Part shown: positions 21,081 to 31,640 of the stretch, piece by piece
How positions within the stretch are numbered: the first letter of the stretch is position 1
Layout of the letters: each line of letters opens with the position of its first letter
Assembly: GCA_028378565.1 (NCBI GenBank)
Contig: JAONMX010000003.1
Span: 26,548-90,547 of the forward strand
Direction of reading: 5' to 3'
From: Bacteriovoracaceae bacterium
GTDB lineage: Bacteria > Bdellovibrionota > Bacteriovoracia > Bacteriovoracales > Bacteriovoracaceae
Length of the DNA: 64,000 nt
Program-made: the position numbers and the translations under genes
The notes under the pieces: model-generated
Told to the model about the DNA's origin: nothing
Databases searched by the model: none
The model's input: only the letters and a program-made list of their open reading frames with translations

Positions 21081-21196
21081 GCTTCCTGCTCGCTCGAAGT
21101 TGTTCGGCATTATCTGTTCCAGACAGATGCTTGTTTCTTCGCTTCGCTTCCTGCTCGCTCGAAGTTGTTCAGCATCATCTGTTCCAGACAGATGCT
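21081..21196. repeat. Two tandem copies of a 51-bp structured repeat (21081-21131 and 21146-21196)
   Basis: gcttcctgctcgctcgaagttgttc[g/a]gcat[t/c]atctgttccagacagatgct; 2 mismatches, 65-bp offset; each unit contains inverted repeats (ATCTGT/ACAGAT, CTTC/GAAG). Confidence 0.9.
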
Positions 21197-21202
21197 GCTT
21201 CC

Positions 21203-21230
21203 AAAAAAAAGCCCGCAAGAAGCGGGCCTT
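21203..21230 (-). terminator. Rho-independent terminator of ahcY
   Basis: Minus strand: GCCCGC TTCTT GCGGGC TTTTTTTT. Confidence 0.9.
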
Positions 21231-21242
21231 TGAAACTAAATT

Positions 21243-22535
21243 TTAGTATCTGTAATGTTCAGGCTTATAAGGCCCTTCAGCTTTGATTCCAAGGTAATCT
21301 GCTTGCTCTTTTGAAAGAGTATCAAGCTTTACACCAATTTTATCAAGGTGAAAGAAAGCAACTTTTTCATCAAGATGCTTTGGAAGCATATAAACTTTGT
21401 TTTCATAGTTTGCAGAGTTGGCCCAAAGTTCCATCTGTGCAAGTACTTGGTTAGTGAATGAGTTAGACATTACAAAACTTGGATGTCCAGTAGCACAACC
21501 TAAGTTAACAAGTCTTCCTTCAGCAAGAAGAATTAATCTTCTACCATCACTTGATACATACTCATCAACTTGTGGCTTAATATTAATTTTGTCGTAGTTG
21601 TTATTTAAGTGAGCAACTTGAATTTCATTATCAAAGTGACCGATATTAGAAATGATCGCTCCGTCTTTCATAGAATCAAGATGCTTAGCTGTAATAACAT
21701 CATAACAACCAGTAGTTGTTACGAAGATATCTCCGATTTTAGCGGCATCATCCATTCTCATTACTTCAAAACCTTCCATTGCAGCTTGAAGCGCACAAAT
21801 TGGATCGATCTCAGTAACGATAACTCTACCACCTAAACCTTTAAGCGACTGAGCTGAACCTTTACCAACATCACCGTAACCTGCAACAACACAAGTTTTA
21901 CCAGCAATCATAATATCAGTTGCTCTTTTAATTCCATCAACAAGAGACTCACGACAACCATAAAGGTTATCAAACTTAGACTTAGTAACTGAGTCATTAA
22001 TATTGATAGCAGGCATTGGAAGAGTTCCTTTCTTAACTCTTTCATATAGTCTGTGAACACCTGTAGTTGTTTCTTCAGAAAGACCCTTGATTCCTTCAAC
22101 TAATGCAGGATACTTATCAAGAACCATATTTGTTAAATCACCACCATCATCAAGAATCATATTTAATGGAGAACCATCGGCCCACTTAAGAGTTTGCTCG
22201 ATACACCAATCAAATTCTTCGTCGTTCATACCTTTCCAAGCAAAAACTGGAACACCTGTAGCAGCAATTGCAGCAGCAGCATGATCTTGTGTAGAGAAAA
22301 TATTACATGAAGACCATCTTACTTCAGCACCAAGAGCTGTAAGTGTTTCAATAAGAACAGCAGTTTGAATTGTCATATGAAGACAACCAGCAACCTTAGC
22401 ACCTTTAAGTGGTTGGCTTGCTCCGTATTCTTTTCTAAGTCCCATTAGACCTGGCATCTCAGCTTCAGCTAATGTAATTTCTTTTCTACCCCATTCAGCA
22501 AGAGTAATGTCTTTTACTTTATAATCTTGGCTCAT
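21243..22535 (-). CDS. ahcY: Adenosylhomocysteinase
   Basis: [54 protein letters not shown]-terminal KPEHYRY. Confidence 0.97.
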   Translation of the reverse strand: MSQDYKVKDITLAEWGRKEITLAEAEMPGLMGLRKEYGASQPLKGAKVAGCLHMTIQTAVLIETLTALGAEVRWSSCNIFSTQDHAAAAIAATGVPVFAWKGMNDEEFDWCIEQTLKWADGSPLNMILDDGGDLTNMVLDKYPALVEGIKGLSEETTTGVHRLYERVKKGTLPMPAININDSVTKSKFDNLYGCRESLVDGIKRATDIMIAGKTCVVAGYGDVGKGSAQSLKGLGGRVIVTEIDPICALQAAMEGFEVMRMDDAAKIGDIFVTTTGCYDVITAKHLDSMKDGAIISNIGHFDNEIQVAHLNNNYDKINIKPQVDEYVSSDGRRLILLAEGRLVNLGCATGHPSFVMSNSFTNQVLAQMELWANSANYENKVYMLPKHLDEKVAFFHLDKIGVKLDTLSKEQADYLGIKAEGPYKPEHYRY

Positions 22536-22684
22536 GTTATCTCCTCATGACTGTTTGCATAAATAATTCATTAAAACTGGCAAAAATATAACACTCGCAA
22601 CGCAAGCCTACAACCTTATACAACTTGACAAGTAGCCCCAAATGAAAGACTTTTGGCCCTTACGAATAGCATTGGGAAGAACTT

Positions 22685-23617
22685 GTGGCCGATTATACAA
22701 AATTATCAATAAAAGAGACGCAAAACATCCTTAATTTGTACCTTGATGAAACTGTGCGTGAGCTAAAGCCACTATCTCTAGGAATTTCAAACTCCAATTA
22801 TTGTGTGGTCACAGATCACAATGAGTACCTACTTAAGGTAAGTAATGATAAGAATAAGTCCGATACCAAGCAAGAAATGAAGCTTTTAATTCAGCTGGGA
22901 GAGCGTCACTTCCCTTATAGTCTTATTCCTTTTGTTACTAAAAATTCAAACACCGTCTATGAATATGAAGAATACTTTGGTGTTTTATTTCCGTTTCTTA
23001 AAGGAATTCCTCCAGGCCCAAGTGATCAAACTTGTTACAAAATAGGAAGAGGCCTTGGACAACTTCACTCATTGAAATTTAGCAAAGATGAAGTACGAGA
23101 TCATTCAGATGTAGGTTTTGATGCTAAGGACTTAATCAATTTTTGCGAAAAACAAAACTGTCCCAATGATTTTAAAGAAGTCATACATGCATTTTTCCCA
23201 AAAGGATTAGACTCCTACACAGATTCTTATCCACAAGGAATTGTTCACGGAGATCTTTACTATGATAACACCCTCTTTAAAGACCAAGAGCTCGAAGCAT
23301 TTTTAGACTTTGAACAAGCAGGTTGGGGCGATCAATTACTAGACTTAGGAATATCCTTATCCGGAACATGTCTAGAGAAAGGGAGAATTCATCCACTTCT
23401 CATCGAAAGTTATCTAGAGGGATATTATGAAACATCACCTGTTAAACATTTTGCAAATGATCTCATTGATAAAAGTATTATTTTAGGTCTACTTTCTATT
23501 TCTCGCTGGAGAATTGAAAGATTCAATGTAAAAAATCTTAATCCTCATATGGTAGACTCTTATAAAGAATTAATTAATAAAGTTTATGTTTATGCCCAAA
23601 CGAAAGGAATCAAATAA
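22685..23617 (+). CDS. Homoserine kinase type II / APH-fold phosphotransferase
   Basis: GISNSNYCV, GIVHGDLYYDNTLF, AFLDFEQAGWGDQLLDLGISL. Confidence 0.78.
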   Translation: MADYTKLSIKETQNILNLYLDETVRELKPLSLGISNSNYCVVTDHNEYLLKVSNDKNKSDTKQEMKLLIQLGERHFPYSLIPFVTKNSNTVYEYEEYFGVLFPFLKGIPPGPSDQTCYKIGRGLGQLHSLKFSKDEVRDHSDVGFDAKDLINFCEKQNCPNDFKEVIHAFFPKGLDSYTDSYPQGIVHGDLYYDNTLFKDQELEAFLDFEQAGWGDQLLDLGISLSGTCLEKGRIHPLLIESYLEGYYETSPVKHFANDLIDKSIILGLLSISRWRIERFNVKNLNPHMVDSYKELINKVYVYAQTKGIK

Positions 23618-24840
23618 TGTCCAAGCAAAATAAGTCACGCTTCTTTTTTGCCAGTTGTCCCCGCTCATTAGAAGAAATGCTTGAAAAAGAATTAATCGAT
23701 AATGGTATTACAAAGACAAGAATTAAAAACGGTGGAGTACAATTTGAAACTGATGAGCTCTCAGGATTAAAATTTGTCATCAATACTCGCCTAGCAAGTA
23801 GGGTTTACCTAGAGTTTCACCAATTTACACTCAACAGAGAAAAAGACCTTTATAAAGATGCCAGTAAAGTGAGCTGGGATGAGGTTATGGATCATAACCA
23901 AACCTTTAAAATTACTACTCTTGTTAACAAGAGGGCCCTTTCAACTTTTACTAATCCTCTTCACTACTCTCTTGTTTTAAAAGATTCACTTGCTGACTTT
24001 TTTAGAGATAGAGATGGATCAAGACCAAATGTTGAAAAACAAAACCCTGATGTTTCAATCTTAATGAGGATTGATCAAACAGGAAATCGCCCAGGTTTTT
24101 GGGTTTCCCTCTATTATGATTTAAGCGGCATACCACTAAGTAACAGAGGTTACCGATTGCCAGGTCACTACGCTCCACTAAGAGAAAATTTAGCTGCGGC
24201 ACTTTTATATCAAATGAATTATCCTGAAGAAAAATCTGATTTTTGTGATTCTATGTGCGGATCAGGAACAATGTTAGCTGAAGCTCTTTTAATGTTACAT
24301 GACCTACCTCCAAGTCTTTTAAAAATTAAAAATCATAGCGAAGAGACTCCGGCTTTTGATTTCTTCAACCACAAATGGTTTTATGAAGATAAAGACCTAA
24401 AATCTAAATTTGAGAATGAAATGCATCATGTAATGAAGAAGTTCAAAAATATTGATGTCTCAGATAAAATTATTTTTGGACAAGACTCTGAAGGGAAAAA
24501 TCTAGCTCAAACAAGAGAGTCACTAGAGCTTCTTTTCCCACTTAATAAAAAAGTAATACTTAATAGAGGTGATTCCACAAAGCTCGTTCAACCAAAAGAC
24601 TTTAAGGGTATTATCTTTTGTAATCCTCCCTATGGTGAAAGATTAGGAGAAATAGAAGAGTTAACATCTCTCTATTATGATTATGGAGAAAACTTAAAGA
24701 ACAACTGGAAAGGCCAAACTGCATTTGTATTAACAGGTAACCCAGAACTTAGAAAAAGAATATCCCTACAAACGAGTCAGAGAACTCCATTTTACAACGG
24801 TAAAATAGAGTGTCGTCTTCTTCGATATAATCTTTATTGA
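23617..24840 (+). CDS. THUMP-domain class I SAM-dependent RNA methyltransferase (RlmL N-terminal-like)
   Basis: FFASCPRSLEEMLEKEL, SNRGYRLPGHYAPLRENLAAALL, DSMCGSGTMLAEALL, IIFCNPPYGERLGE. Confidence 0.9.
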   Translation: MSKQNKSRFFFASCPRSLEEMLEKELIDNGITKTRIKNGGVQFETDELSGLKFVINTRLASRVYLEFHQFTLNREKDLYKDASKVSWDEVMDHNQTFKITTLVNKRALSTFTNPLHYSLVLKDSLADFFRDRDGSRPNVEKQNPDVSILMRIDQTGNRPGFWVSLYYDLSGIPLSNRGYRLPGHYAPLRENLAAALLYQMNYPEEKSDFCDSMCGSGTMLAEALLMLHDLPPSLLKIKNHSEETPAFDFFNHKWFYEDKDLKSKFENEMHHVMKKFKNIDVSDKIIFGQDSEGKNLAQTRESLELLFPLNKKVILNRGDSTKLVQPKDFKGIIFCNPPYGERLGEIEELTSLYYDYGENLKNNWKGQTAFVLTGNPELRKRISLQTSQRTPFYNGKIECRLLRYNLY

Positions 24841-25655
24841 AATTGTTCAGCGATTTTCATAGCGAAAACAGGTGTTCCGTACTTTAAAAGTGCGGAACTG
24901 TTAGCTACTTTATCCACATGCTTACTTGAACTACTAAAGAAATACTGACCAACATCTGAATCTTTTAAGAATACAGTATGACCTTTGCCTGAAAATTTTC
25001 TCATAATAAAATCAGAGTCTAGAAAACATATTTCTCTTACCATTAGGTTTCTTGCAATATACATTACAATACAATAATCACTTAGATCGACTAATGATTT
25101 TCGAACTTTGATTCCTTTAGGAGATGATAGATCTCCCCAAGTCACTTTGATTTCCACTCGCTTTCCATTTAGGTAGAAATCAAATCCACGCTGTGAAGAT
25201 GACTTCATTTGTTTGAGACCAAAGATTGTTTTTGCGTACCACTCACCTAGTTGTACAGGTAAGTTCTTATTGTTCAAAAGAATATGCTGCTCTCTTAATA
25301 CTTCAAAGCACTTATTCACTGTTTCAATGGCATCAAAAATTTTCTTATTATCAGGAAGGTTATAAATTGTAATATTCTTAGATAGAGTTCGAGGCAATTT
25401 TCGAGAGAATTGATACTCGTACCATTCTTGAAACTCGTCCTGATCGTAGAGATTGAAACTATCACATACTAAACCAGCTTTATTAAGCTGTGCAGAAGTT
25501 TCTAGTTCCTCAATTTTTTTCATTAAGTATTTCAAAGGAGCAAATTTTTGGTGTCCATTTCCTTTTACAAATATTTCTTCTTTGTAATAATCTGAGCTAC
25601 CATGCTTCTCCTGTGAAAAGACTTCAATAAACTCTTGCAGTCTTTCAAAATTCAT
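24834..25655 (-). CDS. Hypothetical protein with possible PD-(D/E)XK-like nuclease core
   Basis: GFDFYLNGKRVEIKVTWG resembles a D-x(n)-E-x-K core. Confidence 0.45.
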   Translation of the reverse strand: MNFERLQEFIEVFSQEKHGSSDYYKEEIFVKGNGHQKFAPLKYLMKKIEELETSAQLNKAGLVCDSFNLYDQDEFQEWYEYQFSRKLPRTLSKNITIYNLPDNKKIFDAIETVNKCFEVLREQHILLNNKNLPVQLGEWYAKTIFGLKQMKSSSQRGFDFYLNGKRVEIKVTWGDLSSPKGIKVRKSLVDLSDYCIVMYIARNLMVREICFLDSDFIMRKFSGKGHTVFLKDSDVGQYFFSSSSKHVDKVANSSALLKYGTPVFAMKIAEQFQ

Positions 25656-25708
25656 CTTAAACCTTATATTTTAATTTTTTATACATATTTAGCTTAACAT
25701 TCTTTTAA

Positions 25709-27436
25709 CTAAAGCTCTAATGAATCAAGGTCTTGTTCAAAGTTTAAAATGCTTTGAGCTATTCCCGAGTTTTTTGTTAAACAATGCTGGGCAAAAACAT
25801 TAAAATCATCAATCTTTGATTGATAAAAAGCCTTATCGTCTCCAGATGATGAAGCTAGCTTTTCTTTTGCGACTAACGCTGATTCCAATAATCTCCACGC
25901 CACTATAAGGTTTCCGCTAAAGGCCAAGAAGTTTGTAGCACTTGTTAGGATATGATTAAATTTCTTCTCACTGGCTAGTTGACCATAGTACTTAACTATT
26001 TCTCCAGCTTTAAGGGCAGATTTACCAAGCATTGATACTTCAGTATCCCAACCTTGACCTGCTGCTTTCTTAATCGTTGCTTCAATCTTTGCGCCTAGCT
26101 TTTGAAATGTTTTTGCGTTGTCTTTTAGAATCTTTCTCATGACAAAGTCGATGGCCTGAATGCCGTTAGTCCCTTCATAAATAGTGGCAATCTTTGTATC
26201 TCTAGCGAATTGTTCTATTCCGTACTCTGTACAAAATCCATATCCACCGTGAACTTGAATAGCATCAATGGTGACATTGAAACCTTCATCAGAGCAGTAT
26301 GCCTTACAGACTGGAGTCAATAGTGCAACCTCATCAATTGCATCTGATTCACCTTTTTTCTCTCTATCAAAGAGATCAGAAGTATAGAGAACCAAGGCCC
26401 TCATTCCGCGAGACATTGCACGCATTTTAAGTAGAGTTCTTTTTACATCAGGAAGATTAATAATTTCAGAACCAAATTGAGATCTTTCCTTTGCGTACTG
26501 AACTGTAAGTTGATAAGCAAGGTTGGCTTGAGCTTCCCCTTGGATTCCACAAAGAAGTCTTGCCTCATTCATCATGATAAACATGTTGGCCATTCCCTCA
26601 TGTTCTTTTCCAATGAGAAAGCCTCTTGACTCTCCTTCACCACCGAAGGTCATCTCACAAGTTGCACTTCCATGAATTCCCATTTTCTCTTCAATTTTTG
26701 TACACTTCACATGGTTCGATTCACCGGTAGTTCCATCCTCATTTATCCTTTTTTGCGGAACTATAAAGAGAGAAATCCCTTTTGTTCCTTCTGGAGAATT
26801 TGGAGTTCTGGCCAAAACAAGGTGAATATTATTTTCATAAATATCACTTTCTCCACCACTAATAAAAATCTTAACACCTTTGATTGAGTAAGAGCCATCA
26901 TCATTTGGTGTTGCTGTGGTTTTAGAGGCTCCAACATCAGAACCTGCTCCCGGTTCTGTCAGACACATTGTTCCTCCAAAGCGTCCGTCCATCATTGGTG
27001 GAATGAATTTTTCTTTTTGAGCGTCATCTCCAATTTGGAGAATCACATTCATCGCCCCTTGAGTAAGTCCGGTATACATTGAAAGAGCAACGTTGGCTCC
27101 CACATAAAGAGCTGTACAAGCAAAGCTCACACTATGAGGCGCGGGCATGCCTCCGATATCTTCTGGATAACCAAGTGCATACCAACCATTTTCATAAAAT
27201 TTAGAAAGGACTTCTTTAAAAGAAGGAGGAACAACCACACCAGAGTCTGTTAACTTAACTCCAATCTCATCTCCCTCAATTCTTGTAGGATAGACTTCGC
27301 TTTCGATAAATTTATCAAATTGATTAATAATCTCTTTAAGATCTTGTTCTCCAAAATCATCTGAATACTTGTGTACCTTTAACATTTCAAATAAATTGAA
27401 ATTAATGTCCATCATGTCTGTATTGTATTTTGCCAT
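25709..27436 (-). CDS. Acyl-CoA dehydrogenase
   Basis: MCLTEPGAGSDVGASKTTA, IHGGYGFCTEYGIEQFARDTKIATIYEGTNGIQAIDFVMRK. Confidence 0.95.
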   Translation of the reverse strand: MAKYNTDMMDINFNLFEMLKVHKYSDDFGEQDLKEIINQFDKFIESEVYPTRIEGDEIGVKLTDSGVVVPPSFKEVLSKFYENGWYALGYPEDIGGMPAPHSVSFACTALYVGANVALSMYTGLTQGAMNVILQIGDDAQKEKFIPPMMDGRFGGTMCLTEPGAGSDVGASKTTATPNDDGSYSIKGVKIFISGGESDIYENNIHLVLARTPNSPEGTKGISLFIVPQKRINEDGTTGESNHVKCTKIEEKMGIHGSATCEMTFGGEGESRGFLIGKEHEGMANMFIMMNEARLLCGIQGEAQANLAYQLTVQYAKERSQFGSEIINLPDVKRTLLKMRAMSRGMRALVLYTSDLFDREKKGESDAIDEVALLTPVCKAYCSDEGFNVTIDAIQVHGGYGFCTEYGIEQFARDTKIATIYEGTNGIQAIDFVMRKILKDNAKTFQKLGAKIEATIKKAAGQGWDTEVSMLGKSALKAGEIVKYYGQLASEKKFNHILTSATNFLAFSGNLIVAWRLLESALVAKEKLASSSGDDKAFYQSKIDDFNVFAQHCLTKNSGIAQSILNFEQDLDSLEL

Positions 27437-27540
27437 TTATGACTCCTGCTTATTTTTATACAGGAATATTATAACCCAAGACTTGCTTTAGATGACTTTA
27501 AAAGTATTCATATCAAGTATAATTTTTTCAAATCAGACGC

Positions 27541-27571
27541 AAAAAAAACCCCTCGTTTGAGGGGTTGTTTT
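27541..27571. terminator. Bidirectional intrinsic terminator
   Basis: AACCCCTC GTTT GAGGGGTT flanked by A-run and T-run. Confidence 0.88.
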
Positions 27572-27621
27572 TAGCTTCACACTTTTTTTATTTACATTAA
27601 TAGAAAGGGGGGGGGTTTCTA

Positions 27622-28218
27622 TTATTGTCCTTGTATCGTTCCTAACTTAACAATTGTGTTAGATGACTCATCAAAAATCGTAACTGGATTTGCGGCCATT
27701 GGTGCACAAAGGTTAATTCCATATACATCACCATTTGTATCAACTACTTCATGGAGTGATGACGAATATGATCTTAATGAAAATGGACTCACTCTATTTA
27801 AAATAGCTACGATATTATTTCTGATTTCTGTTTTAGAGGTTCCAAATTCAGACTCAGCTGTGTTGCTATCTTTTGTCGTTTTTCTTTTAAAAGAACCTTT
27901 AAAATCTAATGAAGTGTATTCAAAGATCGAAGCTTCTTTTTCTTTAAGCTCAAACTCATTCATTGTGTACTCTTCATAAGGATACTTTTGGTTTGGCAAT
28001 GTATAGTTTCCAACACTCCAATTATTAAAGATCGCTTTTAGTTGATCTAAATTTTGAGCCGAAGCACAAGCACCTTCACCCACATTTGACGTTACTGGGT
28101 TTGATATTACAGGTGCAGTAGTTGCTGTTGCAACTGTAGATTTTTTTTCGTTGTCTTTTCCACAAGAGCTTACTCCTGCGATTAATAATGTAATCATTAA
28201 TAGTTTTGTTACTTTCAT
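27622..28218 (-). CDS. Putative lipoprotein
   Basis: Lipobox-like LIAGVSSCGKDNEK. Confidence 0.7.
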   Translation of the reverse strand: MKVTKLLMITLLIAGVSSCGKDNEKKSTVATATTAPVISNPVTSNVGEGACASAQNLDQLKAIFNNWSVGNYTLPNQKYPYEEYTMNEFELKEKEASIFEYTSLDFKGSFKRKTTKDSNTAESEFGTSKTEIRNNIVAILNRVSPFSLRSYSSSLHEVVDTNGDVYGINLCAPMAANPVTIFDESSNTIVKLGTIQGQ

Positions 28219-28362
28219 CGTAATCTCCCGTCAGATAATTAAATCAATTCACTGTTATTAGTAGCAAACACGATGCCAAAAAAAGAGATTCGATTTCAGG
28301 TGTTTATGAAGAAAAAGTGTCTAAATTTTAGACACATGTATGTAAATAATGTTGATTGTCTT

Positions 28363-29901
28363 TTAGAATTGTGGTTTCCCCACAGAGGCATCGAGGAGAA
28401 GACCTTGGCTAGATCGCTTATAGCGAACCTCTTCCCTACGAAAATCTCCAGTAACTTCTGAGGCAATTGAGCGCTTATTTAGTTTTTCAAACTCATTACG
28501 AGACTTGGCCCTTGCAAGAATCTTTGCTTTCTTTCCAAAGTATTTTGCAAACTTCTTCAAGGAAGTTCCAACAAGCTCTCTGGATACACTTCCCGCAATT
28601 TCAGACAGATATCTTTCTGATTGTTTAATAGACTCTCTTCTAGAGTGAAGGTTTGAGTACCTTTTAGAAAGCTCAAGGACTGCAATCTTCATCTCTGGAC
28701 GATACTTCATACCCGTCGTGACAAGGACATTTGCTAAAATATCAGCTCCTTTCTTTACTCCGAAGCTATATGAATAGTTTTTTACTTCTTCATAGACTTC
28801 AGGAATGAGATAGGCACCTGCATCTTGTGAGATGATATTTTCACTCACTTTAATGAGCTCTTTTTGGCCTACAGACAAAACCTTTCCCTTTGTTCTAACA
28901 AAGGCAATTTCTTGAGCTGCAAAGCTGTTAGCATTGGAGTCAAAAATATCATCCCCACCTCTCGAGTAATCTTCAAGAGCACTCTGAACAGCTTGATCGA
29001 CTTCTTCTAACATTAGCTTCTTACCAATTGTATAAGTTCTCTTTATTAGAAATTCTGGAATTATTTCAGCGATAATAGCAGGTGTTTTTTCTTTAGCTAC
29101 TTCATATGCTTTTTTAGAGATCATCTTAACGATCTCTTCTTCAATACCTACTCTTAAAGATTCAAGAATCAACTCGTGAACAACGACTCTCCCTTTTTCT
29201 TCTTTATTGACCTCTGTCACAATAGATGCAGGAGCTCTTCTCTCTTTAAATAACTCTCTTTTATCACTGGTTCTAAACTCACTTAAAGCGAAGTCAAAAG
29301 CATTTTCATACTTAGCTGTATTAAAAAAATCAAAAAAGGAAGTCTTATAGTAAGGAGAATTTTTTTCTAAGGTAATAATCTGTGATAATTTTATTTTATT
29401 AGCATCATTAAAATCAAAAACATAAGTTCGTGAACCTTTTAGTTTTGTTTGGTCTAGGTAGATATCTCCATGCAAAACAGTAATAAGGCATTCCATGCTT
29501 GAGCAGTCTGCATATACGATCCCGCTTTCAATTCGAAGGAGACCGACCTTCGTTTTCACCTTAATCTCATTTCCTTCAAGACTATTAACTTTAAGGGCTC
29601 CTATCTTTAATAAAATTTCATTACTCTCTATTTCAATGAAGCTATTTCCTGATAAAGAAAGGGTTTGAAAATTACCAAGGCTCACTCCAAGAGATTTACC
29701 TTGCCCAAAAAGAACTCCATTCCCACTATAAGCTTTACCACTTCTTAACTGATATTCTTTATCCAATACATCCACGAAAATATATTTACCTTTAGCTTCA
29801 AAAACAGAAAAAGAATCAAAGCCGTAGGCCAAGTTCAAATGAAAAAAGATGGTGAAAATAAGCATATACCATTTCATACTTAGCTTATCGGTCTTAACCA
29901 T
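28363..29901 (-). CDS. Secreted FecR-like domain protein
   Basis: Signal segment followed by repeated beta-rich FecR-like region (IEIESNEILLKIGALKV...VKTKVGLLRIESGIVYADC). Start may be at MKWYML (29877). Confidence 0.55.
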   Translation of the reverse strand: MVKTDKLSMKWYMLIFTIFFHLNLAYGFDSFSVFEAKGKYIFVDVLDKEYQLRSGKAYSGNGVLFGQGKSLGVSLGNFQTLSLSGNSFIEIESNEILLKIGALKVNSLEGNEIKVKTKVGLLRIESGIVYADCSSMECLITVLHGDIYLDQTKLKGSRTYVFDFNDANKIKLSQIITLEKNSPYYKTSFFDFFNTAKYENAFDFALSEFRTSDKRELFKERRAPASIVTEVNKEEKGRVVVHELILESLRVGIEEEIVKMISKKAYEVAKEKTPAIIAEIIPEFLIKRTYTIGKKLMLEEVDQAVQSALEDYSRGGDDIFDSNANSFAAQEIAFVRTKGKVLSVGQKELIKVSENIISQDAGAYLIPEVYEEVKNYSYSFGVKKGADILANVLVTTGMKYRPEMKIAVLELSKRYSNLHSRRESIKQSERYLSEIAGSVSRELVGTSLKKFAKYFGKKAKILARAKSRNEFEKLNKRSIASEVTGDFRREEVRYKRSSQGLLLDASVGKPQF

Positions 29902-29987
29902 TATTATTTAACAATACCCGACGTTAGAACTCCGGAAAATAAAGTCTTCAAGTAACTGAAAATTCAAAAAAGATATAAAATTAAAGT

Positions 29988-31601
29988 GTGAAAAAACTAT
30001 TTAAAATACTTTTACTGATAGCATCGGTGCTTAGTTTTAGCATCTATTCTCAAACCGTAAACCAAGTATTGGAATTAAGATTATCAAAGGCAAAACTTCT
30101 TGCTTCTCAAAATCAAAAACGCTCTGCTTATAAGCTTATCCTTAAAAACTTAGAGCAGGAACAAGTCCATCCCGAAAGTTACTACTTTTTATCTGAGATG
30201 TATTTAAACTCCTCTCAAGTGAGAAGGTCTTTTCAAGTTCTGTATCTTCTTATAAAAAAACAACATAAGAAAAATTTCTTAAATACACCACTAAGTATGA
30301 TCAATTTTGAAAATACTCCTTCTCAAAACGCTCTTCTAACTTACTACAAAATAGCCAGTCAGTTTTTAACAGAAGCTCAAGAAGGTGTTTACCCAAAAAT
30401 TTTCAAGATTAAACTACTACTCCTTGCAAAAAAATACTACACCGTTGTAGAGAACTTCGATTTCCGAATCAGTTCAACAAAGGCTCAACTTGGAAAAATT
30501 TTCTTACAACTTAATGAAAACGATTCTGCTATTCAAAAACTACTTGAAGCTAAAAACTCTTTGTCAGAAGACAATAAATCTATTTTTAAAACAGAAGATT
30601 TAACAAAGGAAGAAATCAACCTTTTGATCGGACAGAGTTTAATTAAAGAAGGACAAATCGAAGCTGGAAAACTCTACTTAAGACAAGTCACACTTTCTGA
30701 TAATTCTTCCAACTCACTTGTGGACTACTCAACCTCTATTCAAAGTCTCTTAGATGAAGATTATATTGACCTTGATTTTAGTTATTTGGTTAGATCTAGT
30801 AGCAATATTTTGGATTATAAAGATTCTCAGCTAACATCACTAAAAACCACCAATCCTGAAATTTCAGAGTCTGGTGTTTATCATAATAGAAATATCAATA
30901 TCATTATGAATAAGAACTTGTTCAAAAAGTGGGTTGTTAAGGCAAACTTCTCCTATAGTGATAAAGTTGCTACAGACAAGCTTCAAGAAAATGGTGATAA
31001 GAGAGACTTGCTTTTTAATTTTGAAGTAGGTGTTCATGAAAGTTCAACCTCTACCATAAAATTGAGATATGAATATGAATCAAATTATCGAAAGCTAAAC
31101 AGTTCTTTTACTAAGAATTATTCTATTTCTAAAATTATTCCCACATGGATCAAGGCCTCTGACACCGCAACTTTTGTCATAAGGGCCCCATTTGAAAGCT
31201 ATACTTTTCTTAATTCATCAGCATCTGGTACAGGACTAACGCTGGGCTATTCCCCTTTTAAAAAGACGCAGTATTGGAATCCATTTTACTTTGTAGGATA
31301 TCGATCAATTCCTGAAAGTAACCAAACCTCCTCATCATCATTTTTAGCTGGAGTCTCAAATCTCTCAATTCTAAATGAAAACTGGAATTTTGTTACCAGT
31401 TTTGACCTTGAGAATAGGGACAATGAATTAGAAAGCTTGAGTTATCTAGAGCTCAACTTTAAAGGTCTCTTTAGTTATCGATTTAAAAGATTCAAATCCT
31501 TAAGATTAGACACAGGACTTAAGTATATAAGTCGTGCCCATGCTGGCAATGACAACCTGAGCCAATACGAACTCATACTAGGTATGGGTTACACATTTTA
31601 G
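29988..31601 (+). CDS. Secreted TPR-like / outer-membrane beta-barrel protein
   Basis: GTG start, signal peptide, helical repeats, C-terminal alternating hydrophobic strands ending LILGMGYTF. Confidence 0.6.
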   Translation: MKKLFKILLLIASVLSFSIYSQTVNQVLELRLSKAKLLASQNQKRSAYKLILKNLEQEQVHPESYYFLSEMYLNSSQVRRSFQVLYLLIKKQHKKNFLNTPLSMINFENTPSQNALLTYYKIASQFLTEAQEGVYPKIFKIKLLLLAKKYYTVVENFDFRISSTKAQLGKIFLQLNENDSAIQKLLEAKNSLSEDNKSIFKTEDLTKEEINLLIGQSLIKEGQIEAGKLYLRQVTLSDNSSNSLVDYSTSIQSLLDEDYIDLDFSYLVRSSSNILDYKDSQLTSLKTTNPEISESGVYHNRNINIIMNKNLFKKWVVKANFSYSDKVATDKLQENGDKRDLLFNFEVGVHESSTSTIKLRYEYESNYRKLNSSFTKNYSISKIIPTWIKASDTATFVIRAPFESYTFLNSSASGTGLTLGYSPFKKTQYWNPFYFVGYRSIPESNQTSSSSFLAGVSNLSILNENWNFVTSFDLENRDNELESLSYLELNFKGLFSYRFKRFKSLRLDTGLKYISRAHAGNDNLSQYELILGMGYTF

Positions 31602-31640
31602 TTTTCAACAAAATATGTTAAGTTCTCGCAAAGGAAACTT

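Noticed and set aside
21037-21286. Small plus-strand ORFs 21037-21246 and 21062-21286
   Set aside because: They are translations of the 51-bp tandem repeat and terminator, antisense to the rpiB leader; no independent coding support.
22536-22684. SAH riboswitch upstream of ahcY
   Set aside because: The region is short and I could not match the conserved core or pairing pattern of known SAH riboswitches.
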